From: Lysobacterales bacterium
GTDB taxonomy: Bacteria; Pseudomonadota; Gammaproteobacteria; Xanthomonadales; Rhodanobacteraceae
DNA length: 38,609 nt
NCBI GenBank assembly: GCA_014338185.1
Contig: QUBV01000026.1
Coordinates: forward strand, 1-38,609
Direction of reading: 5' to 3'
Shown here: one piece after another, positions 16,429 through 25,986 of the stretch
Layout: every line of letters starts with the position of its first letter
Position numbering within the stretch: the first letter of the stretch is position 1
Program-made: the position numbers and the translations under genes
Notes under the pieces: generated by a model
Database searches by the model: none
What the model was told of the DNA's origin: nothing
What the model saw: the letters and a program-made list of their open reading frames with translations, nothing else

Positions 16429-18672
16429 ATGGAATGCCGCCTCATGCGCAGGTTCATCGTACATGCGCTGCTCGCACTCGCCGCACCCTGCGCGGCCGCG
16501 ATCACGATCGATGGCCGGATCGAACCGGGCGAGTGGGACGGCGCGCGCCACGTCACCGACTTCCGCCAGACCCAACCGCTGACCGGCGAACCGGGCAGCC
16601 TGCCCACGCAGGCGTGGATCCTCGCGGTGCCCGAAGGACTCGCGGTCGCGTTCCGCGCGACCCAGCCCGCCCCGGTCGCGCGCACGCGCCAGCGCGTGCA
16701 GCGCGACTTCGAGGCGCCGGTCGACCGTGTCAACGTGATGGTCGACTTCAACGGCGACGGCCGCACCGGCTACGACTTCACGCTCAGCTCCACCAACGGC
16801 CTGTTCGATGCCGTCATCACCAACGAGTCGCAGTTCGCCAAGGATTGGGATGGCAGCGTGCGCCATGCGGTGAGTGAGGATGCCGATGGCTGGAACGCGG
16901 AGATCCTCATTCCGTGGCACACCGCGCCGATGCACCGCGCCGAAGGCGGCGAACGCACGATCGGCATCTACCTCGACCGCGTGGTCGGCAGCACCGGCGA
17001 GCGCATGGGCTGGCCGGTGGCCAGCTTCATGCGCCCGCGCTTCGTGTCCGAGTTCGCGCGCATCCAGGTGCCGGCCTACAGCCAGTCGCTGCTCGCGATC
17101 ACGCCGTATGCCTCGGCGCTGCATGACCACGTGCGCGGTCGCGGCGAGTTCGCCGCCGGTGCCGACCTGTTCTGGAAGCCCAATGGTCAGTTCCAGCTCA
17201 CCGCCAGCGTCAATCCCGATTTCGGCCAGGTCGAGAGCGACGACCTCGTGGTCAACTTCAGTGCCACCGAGACCTTCTTCAGCGACAAGCGTCCGTTCTT
17301 CACCGAAAACCAGGGCCTGTTCAACTTCGGCCTGCTCGACGACAACAGCGCGCTGATCTACACCCGGCGCGTGGGCGGGCCGGCCGACGATGGCAGTGGC
17401 GCGGGCGACATCGACGCCGCGATCAAGCTCAACGGCAGCCTCGGCACCACCAGCTATGGCGTGCTCGCGGCCGACGAGCGCGGCGATGCCGGGCGCCTGT
17501 TCGCGGCCGCACGCGTCGCGCACGAGTTCGAGCGGCACAGCGTGGGCGCGCTGCTCACGCACGTGGAGCGGCCGTGGCTGGAGCGCCGCGCCAACGTGCT
17601 TGGCATCGACCACCAGTGGCGGCCGACGGCCGCGCTGACCGTGCGCAGCAACCTCGTGGGCAGCGACATCCGCGCGCCGGGCGCGGCCACGCGTGGCTGG
17701 GGTGCGACCTCGCTGCTGGACTACACGATGGCCGACGACTGGCGCCAGCAGTGGGCGTTCATGCATTTCGACGACGCGCTCGAGGTCAACGACTTCGGCT
17801 ATCTCGGGCGCAATGACTTCAACTACCTGCACTGGGAGCTGGGCAAGCGCGTCACCGACCTCGCCGACAGTTCCCGCTACAACTCGCACGACTGGCAGCT
17901 GAAACTGGATGCGCTGGACAGCGACCGCGCGCGCCTGCCGCTGCGCCGGCGCGTGCAGCTGAGCCGCTTCAGCGGCCTGCGCTCGGGAGGCAACGAAGGG
18001 ATCTCGCTGCAGGTGAGCAGCGCCGGCTGGGATGATCGCCTCACGCGCGGACATGGCGCGCTGCGCCTGCCGCCCTCGTTCGAACTGCGCGTGGACGGAT
18101 CCAGCCCGCGCCATGGCAACTGGGCCCACGAGTGGGAGATCGAACTGGCCAGTGGCGGCCTGGCCGGCAACCACAAGCTGGGTTACGAGATCGAGCTGTC
18201 GCCACGCTACTTCCTCAGTGACGCGCTCAGCGTGATCGTCAGCCCGCAGTACGCGGTCACGCCGGATTGGCTCGTGTGGCGCGAGGACAACCTCATCGGC
18301 AGCTACCGGCGGCGCTCGCTGGAGTTGGGCGTCGGCGTCGACTGGAACATCAGCGCGCGCCAGGAGCTGCGCTTCAAGCTGCAGGCGATCGGGTTGGATG
18401 CGCGCTTGCGCGCTGCCTGGCGCGTCGCCGCCGACGGCCGCGCCGTGCCCAGCGACGATCCGCTGACCGACTTCAGCCTGCGCAACCTCGGCCTGCAGGT
18501 CCGCTACCGCTACGAGTTCGCGCCGCTGTCGCACCTGTACCTGGTCTATGGCCGCGGCGGCTTCGCGCTGGACGAGTTCGCGCGCGAGCCACCGCGCCTG
18601 CTCGACGACGCCCTGCGCCTGCGCGACGACGAGCAGCTGCTGCTCAAGGTCAACTACCGCTTCGAGATCTGA
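16429..18672 (+). CDS. DUF5916 outer-membrane protein with CBM9-like N-terminus
   Basis: About 747 residues. After a Sec signal peptide (cleavage near AAA, residue 24), residues 25-215 form a CBM9-like beta-sandwich: ITIDGRIEPGEWDGA, then VNVMVDFNGDGRTGYDF and a NAEILIPW strand. DUF5916 follows, with the family hallmark ATETFFSDKRPFFTENQGLFNFG near residues 280-303 and then alternating beta strands to the end, terminating in LLLKVNYRFEI, an aromatic-rich last strand typical of outer-membrane barrels. Family members are suspected outer-membrane proteins near sugar- or peptide-processing genes; function is undetermined. I chose ATG 16429 because GGAG lies 9 nt upstream; ATG 16444 in the same frame would shorten the n-region by five residues. 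It is divergent from the Lux-like operon and convergent with ahcY. Confidence 0.83.
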   Translation: MECRLMRRFIVHALLALAAPCAAAITIDGRIEPGEWDGARHVTDFRQTQPLTGEPGSLPTQAWILAVPEGLAVAFRATQPAPVARTRQRVQRDFEAPVDRVNVMVDFNGDGRTGYDFTLSSTNGLFDAVITNESQFAKDWDGSVRHAVSEDADGWNAEILIPWHTAPMHRAEGGERTIGIYLDRVVGSTGERMGWPVASFMRPRFVSEFARIQVPAYSQSLLAITPYASALHDHVRGRGEFAAGADLFWKPNGQFQLTASVNPDFGQVESDDLVVNFSATETFFSDKRPFFTENQGLFNFGLLDDNSALIYTRRVGGPADDGSGAGDIDAAIKLNGSLGTTSYGVLAADERGDAGRLFAAARVAHEFERHSVGALLTHVERPWLERRANVLGIDHQWRPTAALTVRSNLVGSDIRAPGAATRGWGATSLLDYTMADDWRQQWAFMHFDDALEVNDFGYLGRNDFNYLHWELGKRVTDLADSSRYNSHDWQLKLDALDSDRARLPLRRRVQLSRFSGLRSGGNEGISLQVSSAGWDDRLTRGHGALRLPPSFELRVDGSSPRHGNWAHEWEIELASGGLAGNHKLGYEIELSPRYFLSDALSVIVSPQYAVTPDWLVWREDNLIGSYRRRSLELGVGVDWNISARQELRFKLQAIGLDARLRAAWRVAADGRAVPSDDPLTDFSLRNLGLQVRYRYEFAPLSHLYLVYGRGGFALDEFAREPPRLLDDALRLRDDEQLLLKVNYRFEI

Positions 18673-18698
18673 ACCGCGATGCCTGCGCCCATGACGCG

Positions 18699-18722
18699 CA
18701 CGGGCGCCCTGCGGCGCCCGTG
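18699..18722. terminator. bidirectional terminator candidate between DUF5916 gene and ahcY
   Basis: Perfect 10-bp arms (18699-18708 and 18713-18722, CACGGGCGCC and its complement) enclose a 4-nt loop. It sits between two convergent stop codons at 18672 and 18753, where a shared terminator is expected. No T run follows on either side, which is common in very GC-rich genomes. Confidence 0.65.
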
Positions 18723-18752
18723 GGCAGTGCGGCTCGCGCGGGGGGCGCGGGC

Positions 18753-20180
<1,428 letters not shown>

Positions 20181-20242
20181 GGGCAACTCCGGTTCGGTCA
20201 GGCTCGCGCGGCGGGCGTGCCGGTGCGATGCGTGAGGTTCAA

Positions 20243-20325
20243 CGGGCGCAGTTGCGGGGGTGGAGCTGGATGCCGGCCGAGCCTGATCCCGGAACCCATG
20301 GCCCGGACTTGCAGCGCCCCTCGGC
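20243..20325 (-). ncRNA. SAH riboswitch aptamer upstream of ahcY
   Basis: Reading the minus strand, P1 forms from GCCGAG (20325-20320) and CTCGGC (20281-20276). The conserved core GGGCGCTGCAA (20319-20309) follows P1, a small internal hairpin around CCGG...CCGG comes next, then CAGGCTCGGC closing P1. A pseudoknot pairs GGGCGC (20319-20314) with GCGCCC (20249-20244), preceded by CAACT. This order (GCGCTGCAA, AGGCTCG, then CAA-GCGC(C/T)C) is that of the SAH riboswitch class (RF01057) found before ahcY and metH genes, which raises expression on SAH binding. About 57 nt separate the aptamer from the ahcY ribosome binding site. The assignment rests on motif and pairing by hand, not a covariance search. 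Confidence 0.87.
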
Positions 20326-20338
20326 GGCGAGGGGCGCC

Positions 20339-20344
20339 AGTATA
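20339..20344 (-). promoter_or_regulatory. ahcY promoter -10 element
   Basis: TATACT on the minus strand differs from TATAAT at one base and lies just before the riboswitch. Transcription would begin near 20332. The best -35-like hexamer, TTGATC, is 20 nt upstream, longer than ideal. Confidence 0.55.
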
Positions 20345-20366
20345 TCGCTTGTTCGCGATGAAAGGA

Positions 20367-21059
20367 TCAATGGCCCGTCCCATCCTCGAAGCGGGCGATG
20401 TCCTGCAGCGTGGCGCGTGCCTGACGCAGGCTGCGCGCGCCCACGCGGCGATCCAGCCACTGCGCGAGCCGCGAACCGGGCGCGCGGCGCGAGTGCCGGT
20501 ACATCCAGGCGGTGGCGAGCAGGCCCACGGCGCCGAGCACGCTGCAGCTCCACACGAACGCGGGCGCGCTGTGCCACAGGTCGATGCCCATCATCACCTT
20601 CACCTCGAGCATGAAGATCGCCAGCCACAGCAGCCACCACGGCAGGCCCACCCACATGCCCGCCAGCACCTCGCCGCGCTGCAGGGCGCCGATGCGCTTT
20701 TGGATGTCGAGCACGGGTGCGCCGTAGTCGACCCTGCCGACCCGGCCCAGCATCACGCCGCCCAGCACCACCACCAGCACGCCGTACCCGAGCAGGAACA
20801 GGCCGCAGGCGAGCAGGTGTGGCTCGGCACGGAAGCGGATCGAGGCCATGATGCCGAAATAGATCAGCGCGTCGCCCAGCAGGATCTGCGCGATCTGACC
20901 CCAGTACAGCCAGCGCAGGTTGGAGCGCACCGTGTCGAGCTTGCGCTCGCGCAGCCACTGCCACTGCAGCGTGGACTGGCGCTGCAGCTGGCGATCGAGC
21001 GCCTGCCAGGCGGACTTGAGGTCATCCAGTTCCAGCGGTCGCGTTGCGGGCGTGTTCAT
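20367..21059 (-). CDS. membrane protein coupled to an ECF sigma factor
   Basis: A 230-residue protein with a hydrophilic N-terminal helix region (1-55: ELDDLKSAWQALDRQLQRQ), four hydrophobic segments (about 57-77, 83-108, 130-155, 165-185) and a basic cytoplasmic tail. I do not recognise the family. Its start overlaps the stop of the ECF sigma gene by 4 nt (ATGA), so the two are translationally coupled; genes in this position often encode the membrane anti-sigma factor. It lacks the ZAS-type His-x3-Cys-x2-Cys motif, so if it is an anti-sigma it is of an unusual type. The next gene downstream, ahcY, has its own promoter and riboswitch. Confidence 0.75.
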   Translation of the reverse strand: MNTPATRPLELDDLKSAWQALDRQLQRQSTLQWQWLRERKLDTVRSNLRWLYWGQIAQILLGDALIYFGIMASIRFRAEPHLLACGLFLLGYGVLVVVLGGVMLGRVGRVDYGAPVLDIQKRIGALQRGEVLAGMWVGLPWWLLWLAIFMLEVKVMMGIDLWHSAPAFVWSCSVLGAVGLLATAWMYRHSRRAPGSRLAQWLDRRVGARSLRQARATLQDIARFEDGTGH

Positions 21060-21574
21060 GGGTTCATCTCCTCGCGCAGGCGCTGCTTGAGGCGCGCGAT
21101 GCGGGTTGCGACGTTGGTTTCGGTGATGCCGAGGATTTCGGCGATGTCGCGCTGGCTGCATTCGTCCAGGTACAGCACCAGCAGCGCGCGGTTGAACGGG
21201 TCGAGCCGGTCGATGCAGCGATACAGTTCGTGCACGCGCTGGTCGGTGGCCGGATCGCCCGAGTCGATGCTCGCGTCGTGGCGCTCCTGCAGTGGTTCGT
21301 GCCACTGCTCGCGGCGCCCATGTTCGCGCAACTGCGAGATCGCCACGTTGAGCGCGATGCGATACATCCAGGTCGAGAACGGCCGCGTGCCGTCGTAGCC
21401 GGGAAACGCGCGCCACAGCTGGGCGGCGATTTCCTGCGCCAGGTCGGCACGCTCATGCGCGTCGCGGCAATAGGTATGTGCCACCTTGAGCACGATGCCG
21501 CGATGGCGTTCGAGCAGCTGCTGGAATTGCTGCTGGTGGCGCGCCTGTTCCATTGTCAGTGCCGCACAGTTCAT
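21056..21574 (-). CDS. ECF-family RNA polymerase sigma factor
   Basis: A 172-residue extracytoplasmic-function sigma factor. Region 2 spans about 15-85 and keeps the usual acidic signature before the core-binding helix (DAHERADLAQEIAAQLWRAF), followed by PFSTWMYRIALNVAISQLR. Region 4 covers about 115-170, with ALLVLYLDECSQRDIAEILGITETNVATRIARLKQRL as the helix-turn-helix for the -35 element. The start at 21574 is chosen because GGAG and GAGG precede it; ATG 21553 is a shorter alternative. It overlaps a four-helix membrane protein gene, its probable regulator. Unlike the two other ECF factors in this window, it has the normal acidic region 2.2, so it probably follows the anti-sigma model rather than kinase control. 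Confidence 0.93.
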   Translation of the reverse strand: MNCAALTMEQARHQQQFQQLLERHRGIVLKVAHTYCRDAHERADLAQEIAAQLWRAFPGYDGTRPFSTWMYRIALNVAISQLREHGRREQWHEPLQERHDASIDSGDPATDQRVHELYRCIDRLDPFNRALLVLYLDECSQRDIAEILGITETNVATRIARLKQRLREEMNP

Positions 21575-21674
21575 GAACCTCACTCCGGGGTGGCTGCCCG
21601 GGTGATTCGCGCGGGAGCGAGGAATATCACATCGCCCGATCCGGCACTGCCGCCGGCGGCGGGGCGTGGCCGGG

Positions 21675-22046
21675 TCAGCCTTGCCGCGGCACGAACGGAT
21701 CGAGGTCGAACACGCGCTCGCCACCGGGGTCGGCGCCCGCGGTCACCGTGATGCCGATGCCATCGGCGGTGGTCGCGACGTGGCCATCGAATCCGAGCCG
21801 TGCCTCGACCACGGTGCTGCTGCCCAGCGGCACGCGCACGATCTTGTGGTCCATTTCCTGGCCGTCGTCCCACACCGCGATGCGCAGCAGGTCCACTCCT
21901 TCGCCGCGGTCGACGCTGCCGCTGGCCTTGCCGCGCACGATCACCTCCACGCGGGCGCGGCCATCGGGACCGGCCGCGCGTTGTACGCCCGCGACCGCCC
22001 ATTGCGACGGTGCGGTGGCGGCGGGGACATCCTCGGTGCTGGACAT
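21675..22046 (-). CDS. hypothetical small acidic protein
   Basis: A 123-residue protein with no signal peptide or membrane segment and a high share of Val, Gly, Asp and Thr, suggesting a beta-rich fold. It contains a VEVIVRGKASG strand near 35, IAVWDDGQEMDHKIVRVPLG near 55-75 and ends in VFDLDPFVPRQG. I do not recognise a family. The start at 22046 has only a weak GAG 12 nt upstream, so the true start could differ, although the composition of the chosen frame looks protein-like and other frames do not. It lies alone between the patatin gene and the ECF sigma gene on the same strand. Confidence 0.6.
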   Translation of the reverse strand: MSSTEDVPAATAPSQWAVAGVQRAAGPDGRARVEVIVRGKASGSVDRGEGVDLLRIAVWDDGQEMDHKIVRVPLGSSTVVEARLGFDGHVATTADGIGITVTAGADPGGERVFDLDPFVPRQG

Positions 22047-22203
22047 GGGAGGACTCGCTCGATTGGGTGGGTGGACCTGCCGCGGCCGCGTTCGGACACG
22101 TGCGCCGGCGACGCTACGCCCAAAGGCCGAGGCACGCAATCGGCCGTGTGGACGACCGCCGGTACCCGCAGCGCGCGACGGCCGCGTGCGGCGCGCGGCG
22201 CGC

Positions 22204-24423
22204 TCAGCGCTCGGGCCGCAGCAGCGAACCAAAGCTCAGGTAAAACGCCTGGTGGTCGCCCTCGGCGCGGCCGTAGCCGAGGTACATCGGCCCCAGTGGC
22301 GTGCTCAGGCCGAGGAACACGCTGCCGGCCAGGCCCATGTCGCCGAAGCGGATGTCGCGCGGGTCGTCCCAGAATCCGCCGGCTTCGAGGCTGCCGCCCA
22401 GGTACACCGGCACGCTGAACAGCGCGCTCGCGTCGGTGAGGCGGTGGAAATAGACCGCGCGGGCCAGCAGCGTCTGCCGCGCGAACAGCTCGTACTCGGT
22501 GTAGCCGGACAGGTTGCCCAGGCCGCCCAGCGGGTTGTAGGCCGCGATCAGGTCGGAGCCACCATGGGCGATGTTGGCATGCACGCCCAGCAGCAGGTGG
22601 TCCGAGCGTGTCGGCGACCAGGCCCTGTCCCAGCGCAGGCGCGTGACGTTGGCGTTCTCGCCACTGCTGAGCTGGTGCGGCAGGTAGTCGTGGCTGAGGT
22701 CGAAGCGCGCGCCGCGGCTGGGGAAGCCGGTGCTGTCGAGGTTGTCGTGGGTGATGCGCAGCTGCAACCCGCCCAGGTCGTTGCGCACGCCGGGCAGGTC
22801 CTCGCCCACCTGCAGCAGGGCGCTGGAGTGCACGTACTTGAGCGTGGCCGCGAACTGCCATGTGGGCGTGGGTGCGTAGCCGAACTCCATCGCGGCCATG
22901 GTGTTGCGCAGGCGGTATTGGGCGAGATCGACGTGGCCGCCCAGGCGCAGCGGCAGGTTGAATGCCTCGTAGTCGAAGTAGGGCGTGAGGTGGTATTGGC
23001 CGGTGCGTCCGAACGGCTGGCGCCACTCGCTGTGCACTCCCGTGGTGCGGCCCAGCTCGACGCGGTTGCGCCACGCGCCGCCATACTGGTTGAGGCCGGT
23101 GAAGTTGGCCTCGGCCAGGAGCTGGTAGCTGTTGCGGCCCGCGAAATCGTCGGACAGGCGCAGCCCCGCGCGCAGGAAATTGGGTCCCCAGCCCTTGTCC
23201 ACGGGCAGCACCAGCAGGCCGGTCTCGTCGCCGCGACGCTCGAAGGTGTAGGTGATGCGCTCGTAACTGCCCTCGCCGAATGCGCGGCCGATCTCGCGCT
23301 CGGTGCGCTGTGCGTCGAAGCGCTGGCCGACCAGCGTCGACAACCGGTTCTCGACGTAACCCGCGGTGCGGCTGCGCGTGTGCGGCACCGACAGGAAGGC
23401 GATGAGCGGCGCGTCGAACTTGAGCATGCGGTGGCGCGCCTGGAACGCGGCGTAGCGCTCGGCATCGACCGCGAAGCGCCGCAGTTGCGGCAGCGCGGCC
23501 TCGGCGGCAGCCTCGCCGATCGCGACACCGCGCTGCGCCTGATCGAAGTCGGCGCTGCCCAGGTCGCCCAGGTCGGGCTTGAGCAGGACATCGCCGGCGC
23601 CGAGCGTGGCGAGCTGGGCGTCGGTCTCGCGCCGCATGAGCGCGGTGAGCATCTGGTTGGCGATCGCAAACGGCGAGTTGAGCTGGCTGTCGGGCGCCAG
23701 CACCGCGCTCACGTCCACCGCGATGACGCGCGTGGCGCCCATCTCGCGCGCGATGTCGATGGGCACGTTGTCGGCGATGCCGCCGTCCACGAGCAGGCGG
23801 CCATTGACGCGGATCGGCGCGATCGCGCTCGGTACCGACATGCTGGCGCGGATCGCCTGGGCGAGGTCACCGCTGGCGAACACCACCTTTTCGCCGCTGC
23901 CGATGTCGGTGGCGATCGCGCGAAACGGGATCGGCAGCTGGTCGAAGTCGGTGATGTCGAGCGTGGACAGCAGCAGCCGGCGCAGGATCAGCTGCAACTT
24001 CTGGCCCTGGATCATGCCGCGCGGCAGTGCGATCCGGCCGTCCTTGAGGCCGAGCTCCACCGCGGCCGGGAAGTGCAGCTCGTCCTCCTTGCGCCACATC
24101 GGCAGGTCGTCGCGCACCGGGTCGTCGCGGAAGGTGTCCTTCCAGTCGATGCCATTGAGCGTGGCGAGGATCTCGTCGGCCGTATAGCCGGCCGCATACA
24201 TGCCACCCACGATCGCGCCCATCGAGGTGCCGGTGATGCAGTCGATCGCGATGCGCTCGCGTTCGAGCACCTTGAGCACGCCGATGTGGGCGGCGCCGCG
24301 CGCACCGCCACCGCCGAGCACGAGGCAGGTGCGTGGCGCGGGGGTCGAGTCGGCTGCGATGGCGGTTGGGCCGGGAGTGGCGGCTAGACCGAGGACGAGG
24401 CAGGCAAGAGCGGCAAGACGCAT
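22204..24423 (-). CDS. patatin-like phospholipase with outer-membrane barrel (type Vd autotransporter, PlpD-like)
   Basis: A 739-residue secreted enzyme. Signal peptide at 1-24. The patatin domain (about 32-310) has all catalytic elements: oxyanion loop GGGGARG at 37-43, nucleophile motif GTSMG with Ser67, and the catalytic Asp213 in DGG. A linking region with a POTRA-like segment (about 335-410) leads to a C-terminal 16-strand-type barrel (about 410-739) with repeated aromatic strands and the end FYLSFGSLLRPER. This patatin-POTRA-barrel order is that of PlpD of Pseudomonas aeruginosa, the type V d secretion prototype, in which the lipase is carried to the surface by its own barrel. It should be a phospholipase A1/A2. 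The start is in a 200-nt gap shared with the divergent PD40 gene. Confidence 0.94.
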   Translation of the reverse strand: MRLAALACLVLGLAATPGPTAIAADSTPAPRTCLVLGGGGARGAAHIGVLKVLERERIAIDCITGTSMGAIVGGMYAAGYTADEILATLNGIDWKDTFRDDPVRDDLPMWRKEDELHFPAAVELGLKDGRIALPRGMIQGQKLQLILRRLLLSTLDITDFDQLPIPFRAIATDIGSGEKVVFASGDLAQAIRASMSVPSAIAPIRVNGRLLVDGGIADNVPIDIAREMGATRVIAVDVSAVLAPDSQLNSPFAIANQMLTALMRRETDAQLATLGAGDVLLKPDLGDLGSADFDQAQRGVAIGEAAAEAALPQLRRFAVDAERYAAFQARHRMLKFDAPLIAFLSVPHTRSRTAGYVENRLSTLVGQRFDAQRTEREIGRAFGEGSYERITYTFERRGDETGLLVLPVDKGWGPNFLRAGLRLSDDFAGRNSYQLLAEANFTGLNQYGGAWRNRVELGRTTGVHSEWRQPFGRTGQYHLTPYFDYEAFNLPLRLGGHVDLAQYRLRNTMAAMEFGYAPTPTWQFAATLKYVHSSALLQVGEDLPGVRNDLGGLQLRITHDNLDSTGFPSRGARFDLSHDYLPHQLSSGENANVTRLRWDRAWSPTRSDHLLLGVHANIAHGGSDLIAAYNPLGGLGNLSGYTEYELFARQTLLARAVYFHRLTDASALFSVPVYLGGSLEAGGFWDDPRDIRFGDMGLAGSVFLGLSTPLGPMYLGYGRAEGDHQAFYLSFGSLLRPER

Positions 24424-24624
24424 CGGATCGCAGGTCGTGGCGGTATGGGGTGCGGCATTGTGGCGCGAGTGCGGGTGCCGATGAAATGGCGCTGGCACGC
24501 ACCGGCGCGGTCGCCACCGTGGCCTGTAGCCCGCCGGTCGCTCGTCGCGCCTGCGGGCGCCCTTGTGGGAATCGGCACCGCACCGCGTAACAGTCAGGCA
24601 GATCCCCTGTCGCCGGAGAACGCC
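24424..24624. promoter_or_regulatory. divergent spacer with REP-like hairpin segment
   Basis: This gap separates the patatin gene (minus) and the PD40 gene (plus). Around 24535-24570 is a segment with a 5-bp hairpin (24547-24551 with 24556-24560) flanked by GGCCTGTAG upstream and TTGTGGGA downstream. Its style recalls REP-type intergenic repeats of xanthomonads and pseudomonads, but with one copy in view this is weak. Promoter elements are not clear. GGAG at 24615-24618 is the ribosome binding site for the + gene. Confidence 0.25.
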
Positions 24625-25974
24625 ATGTACCGCCAGTTCGCGATCCCTCCATCGTTCCATGCCGCCGCCCTGGCGGCGCTCGCCTTGCTGGCCGCACCAG
24701 CCCACGCCGACTTCCTCTACGGCCGCATCGTGCCCGGCGCCAGCGCGCAGGCCAACAACGACTCCGCGGCGGTCGATGTCTCGGCCGACGGGCGCACGGT
24801 GGTGTTTTCCTCGGCCGCCACCAACTGGGGACCGGATGACGGCTTCTACGGCACGCGCGCACTTGCGGTTGATCTCGATCTGAACGTGATCGAGACGGTG
24901 TCGAGAACGAGTGCCGGCGTGGTGTTCCGCGGCGAGACCCCGGTGGTTTCCTCCGATGGCCGCTACGTCGCCTTCCTCAGCAACAACAGCCCGTTCGGCA
25001 GTGGCTGGCAGGTCGTGCGCAAGGACCGCCACACCGGCGAGGTCAAGGTCGCCAGCTCCGATGCGGCGTGGACGCCCGCCAACAACTTCGTGCAGGACGA
25101 TGGCCTGGCGATCTCGGCCGACGGCCGCTACGTGGTGTTCGCGGCCTCATCGAGCAACCTCGGCGTGGCCACCGGAGGCCAGGACCAGGTCATCGTCAAG
25201 GACATGGTGAGCGGGCAGGTCAGGGTCGCCTCGCTCAAGAGCGATGGCAGCCCTTCGGACGGCTATTGCTACATCGTCCCGCGCATGGTGTCGGCCGATG
25301 GCCGCTACGTGGGGATGAACTGCGACGGCACTCTGGCGCCGGGCGTGATCGGTCGCCAGACCTGGGTGAGGGACCTGCAAACCAACACCACGGAGCTCGT
25401 GAGTCGCGTCGGCGCCAACGGACCGGCGAGCACCGCCTTCACCTACGGGCTGGCGCTGTCGCCGAGCGGCCGCTTCGTCACGTTCCGCAACGCCTGCTAT
25501 GGCGGCCTCGGCCAAGTGGGCGGCAGCTGCGAAGGCAACAGCGGCGTGTATCTGCGCGACCGCCAGACCCAGACCACCTATCCGGTGCCACGGCCGGCGG
25601 TGATTCCGACCAGCTACGCCAACTACTGCCAGGCCTCGTCGGTGTCGGACATCGGCACGATCGTCATGGCCTGCGCGTACAAGTCCGACGGCGTCAACCA
25701 GCGCTCACAGGTGTTCGTCTACGTGCCGAGCCCGAACGACCTGGGTCAGGGCACGCACGAGATCATCAGCGTGCGCAGCGCCGATGGACAGCCCGGCAAC
25801 AACGATTCGGGCTACTCGCTCGCGGTCAACGCCAATGGCCTGTCGATGGTGTTCGAGTCCAAGGCCAGTGATCTCGACCCGGACGACACCAACGGCCGCA
25901 GCGACATCTTCGTCCTCGCCGACGAGTCGATGTTCACCGACGTGATCTTCGCCGACGGTTTCGAGCAGCCCTGA
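24625..25974 (+). CDS. secreted PD40/TolB-like beta-propeller protein
   Basis: About 449 residues: signal peptide 1-28 (cleavage after AHA), then a beta-propeller built from WD40-like PD40 repeats. The repeated motif is SADGRxVxF: VSADGRTVVFSS near 50, SSDGRYVAFLS near 112, SADGRYVVFAAS near 163, SADGRYVGMN near 221, SPSGRFVTF near 278, ending with VNANGLSMVFES near 410, i.e. about six blades. It finishes with a SDIFVL strand and the tail TDVIFADGFEQP, the same type of tail as in three other secreted proteins here. Four Cys residues in blades 4-6 could form disulfides. GGAG 6 nt before ATG 24625 supports the start. No enzyme motif is visible; binding or structural roles are possible. Confidence 0.86.
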   Translation: MYRQFAIPPSFHAAALAALALLAAPAHADFLYGRIVPGASAQANNDSAAVDVSADGRTVVFSSAATNWGPDDGFYGTRALAVDLDLNVIETVSRTSAGVVFRGETPVVSSDGRYVAFLSNNSPFGSGWQVVRKDRHTGEVKVASSDAAWTPANNFVQDDGLAISADGRYVVFAASSSNLGVATGGQDQVIVKDMVSGQVRVASLKSDGSPSDGYCYIVPRMVSADGRYVGMNCDGTLAPGVIGRQTWVRDLQTNTTELVSRVGANGPASTAFTYGLALSPSGRFVTFRNACYGGLGQVGGSCEGNSGVYLRDRQTQTTYPVPRPAVIPTSYANYCQASSVSDIGTIVMACAYKSDGVNQRSQVFVYVPSPNDLGQGTHEIISVRSADGQPGNNDSGYSLAVNANGLSMVFESKASDLDPDDTNGRSDIFVLADESMFTDVIFADGFEQP

Positions 25975-25986
25975 GCCTGCACCCGT

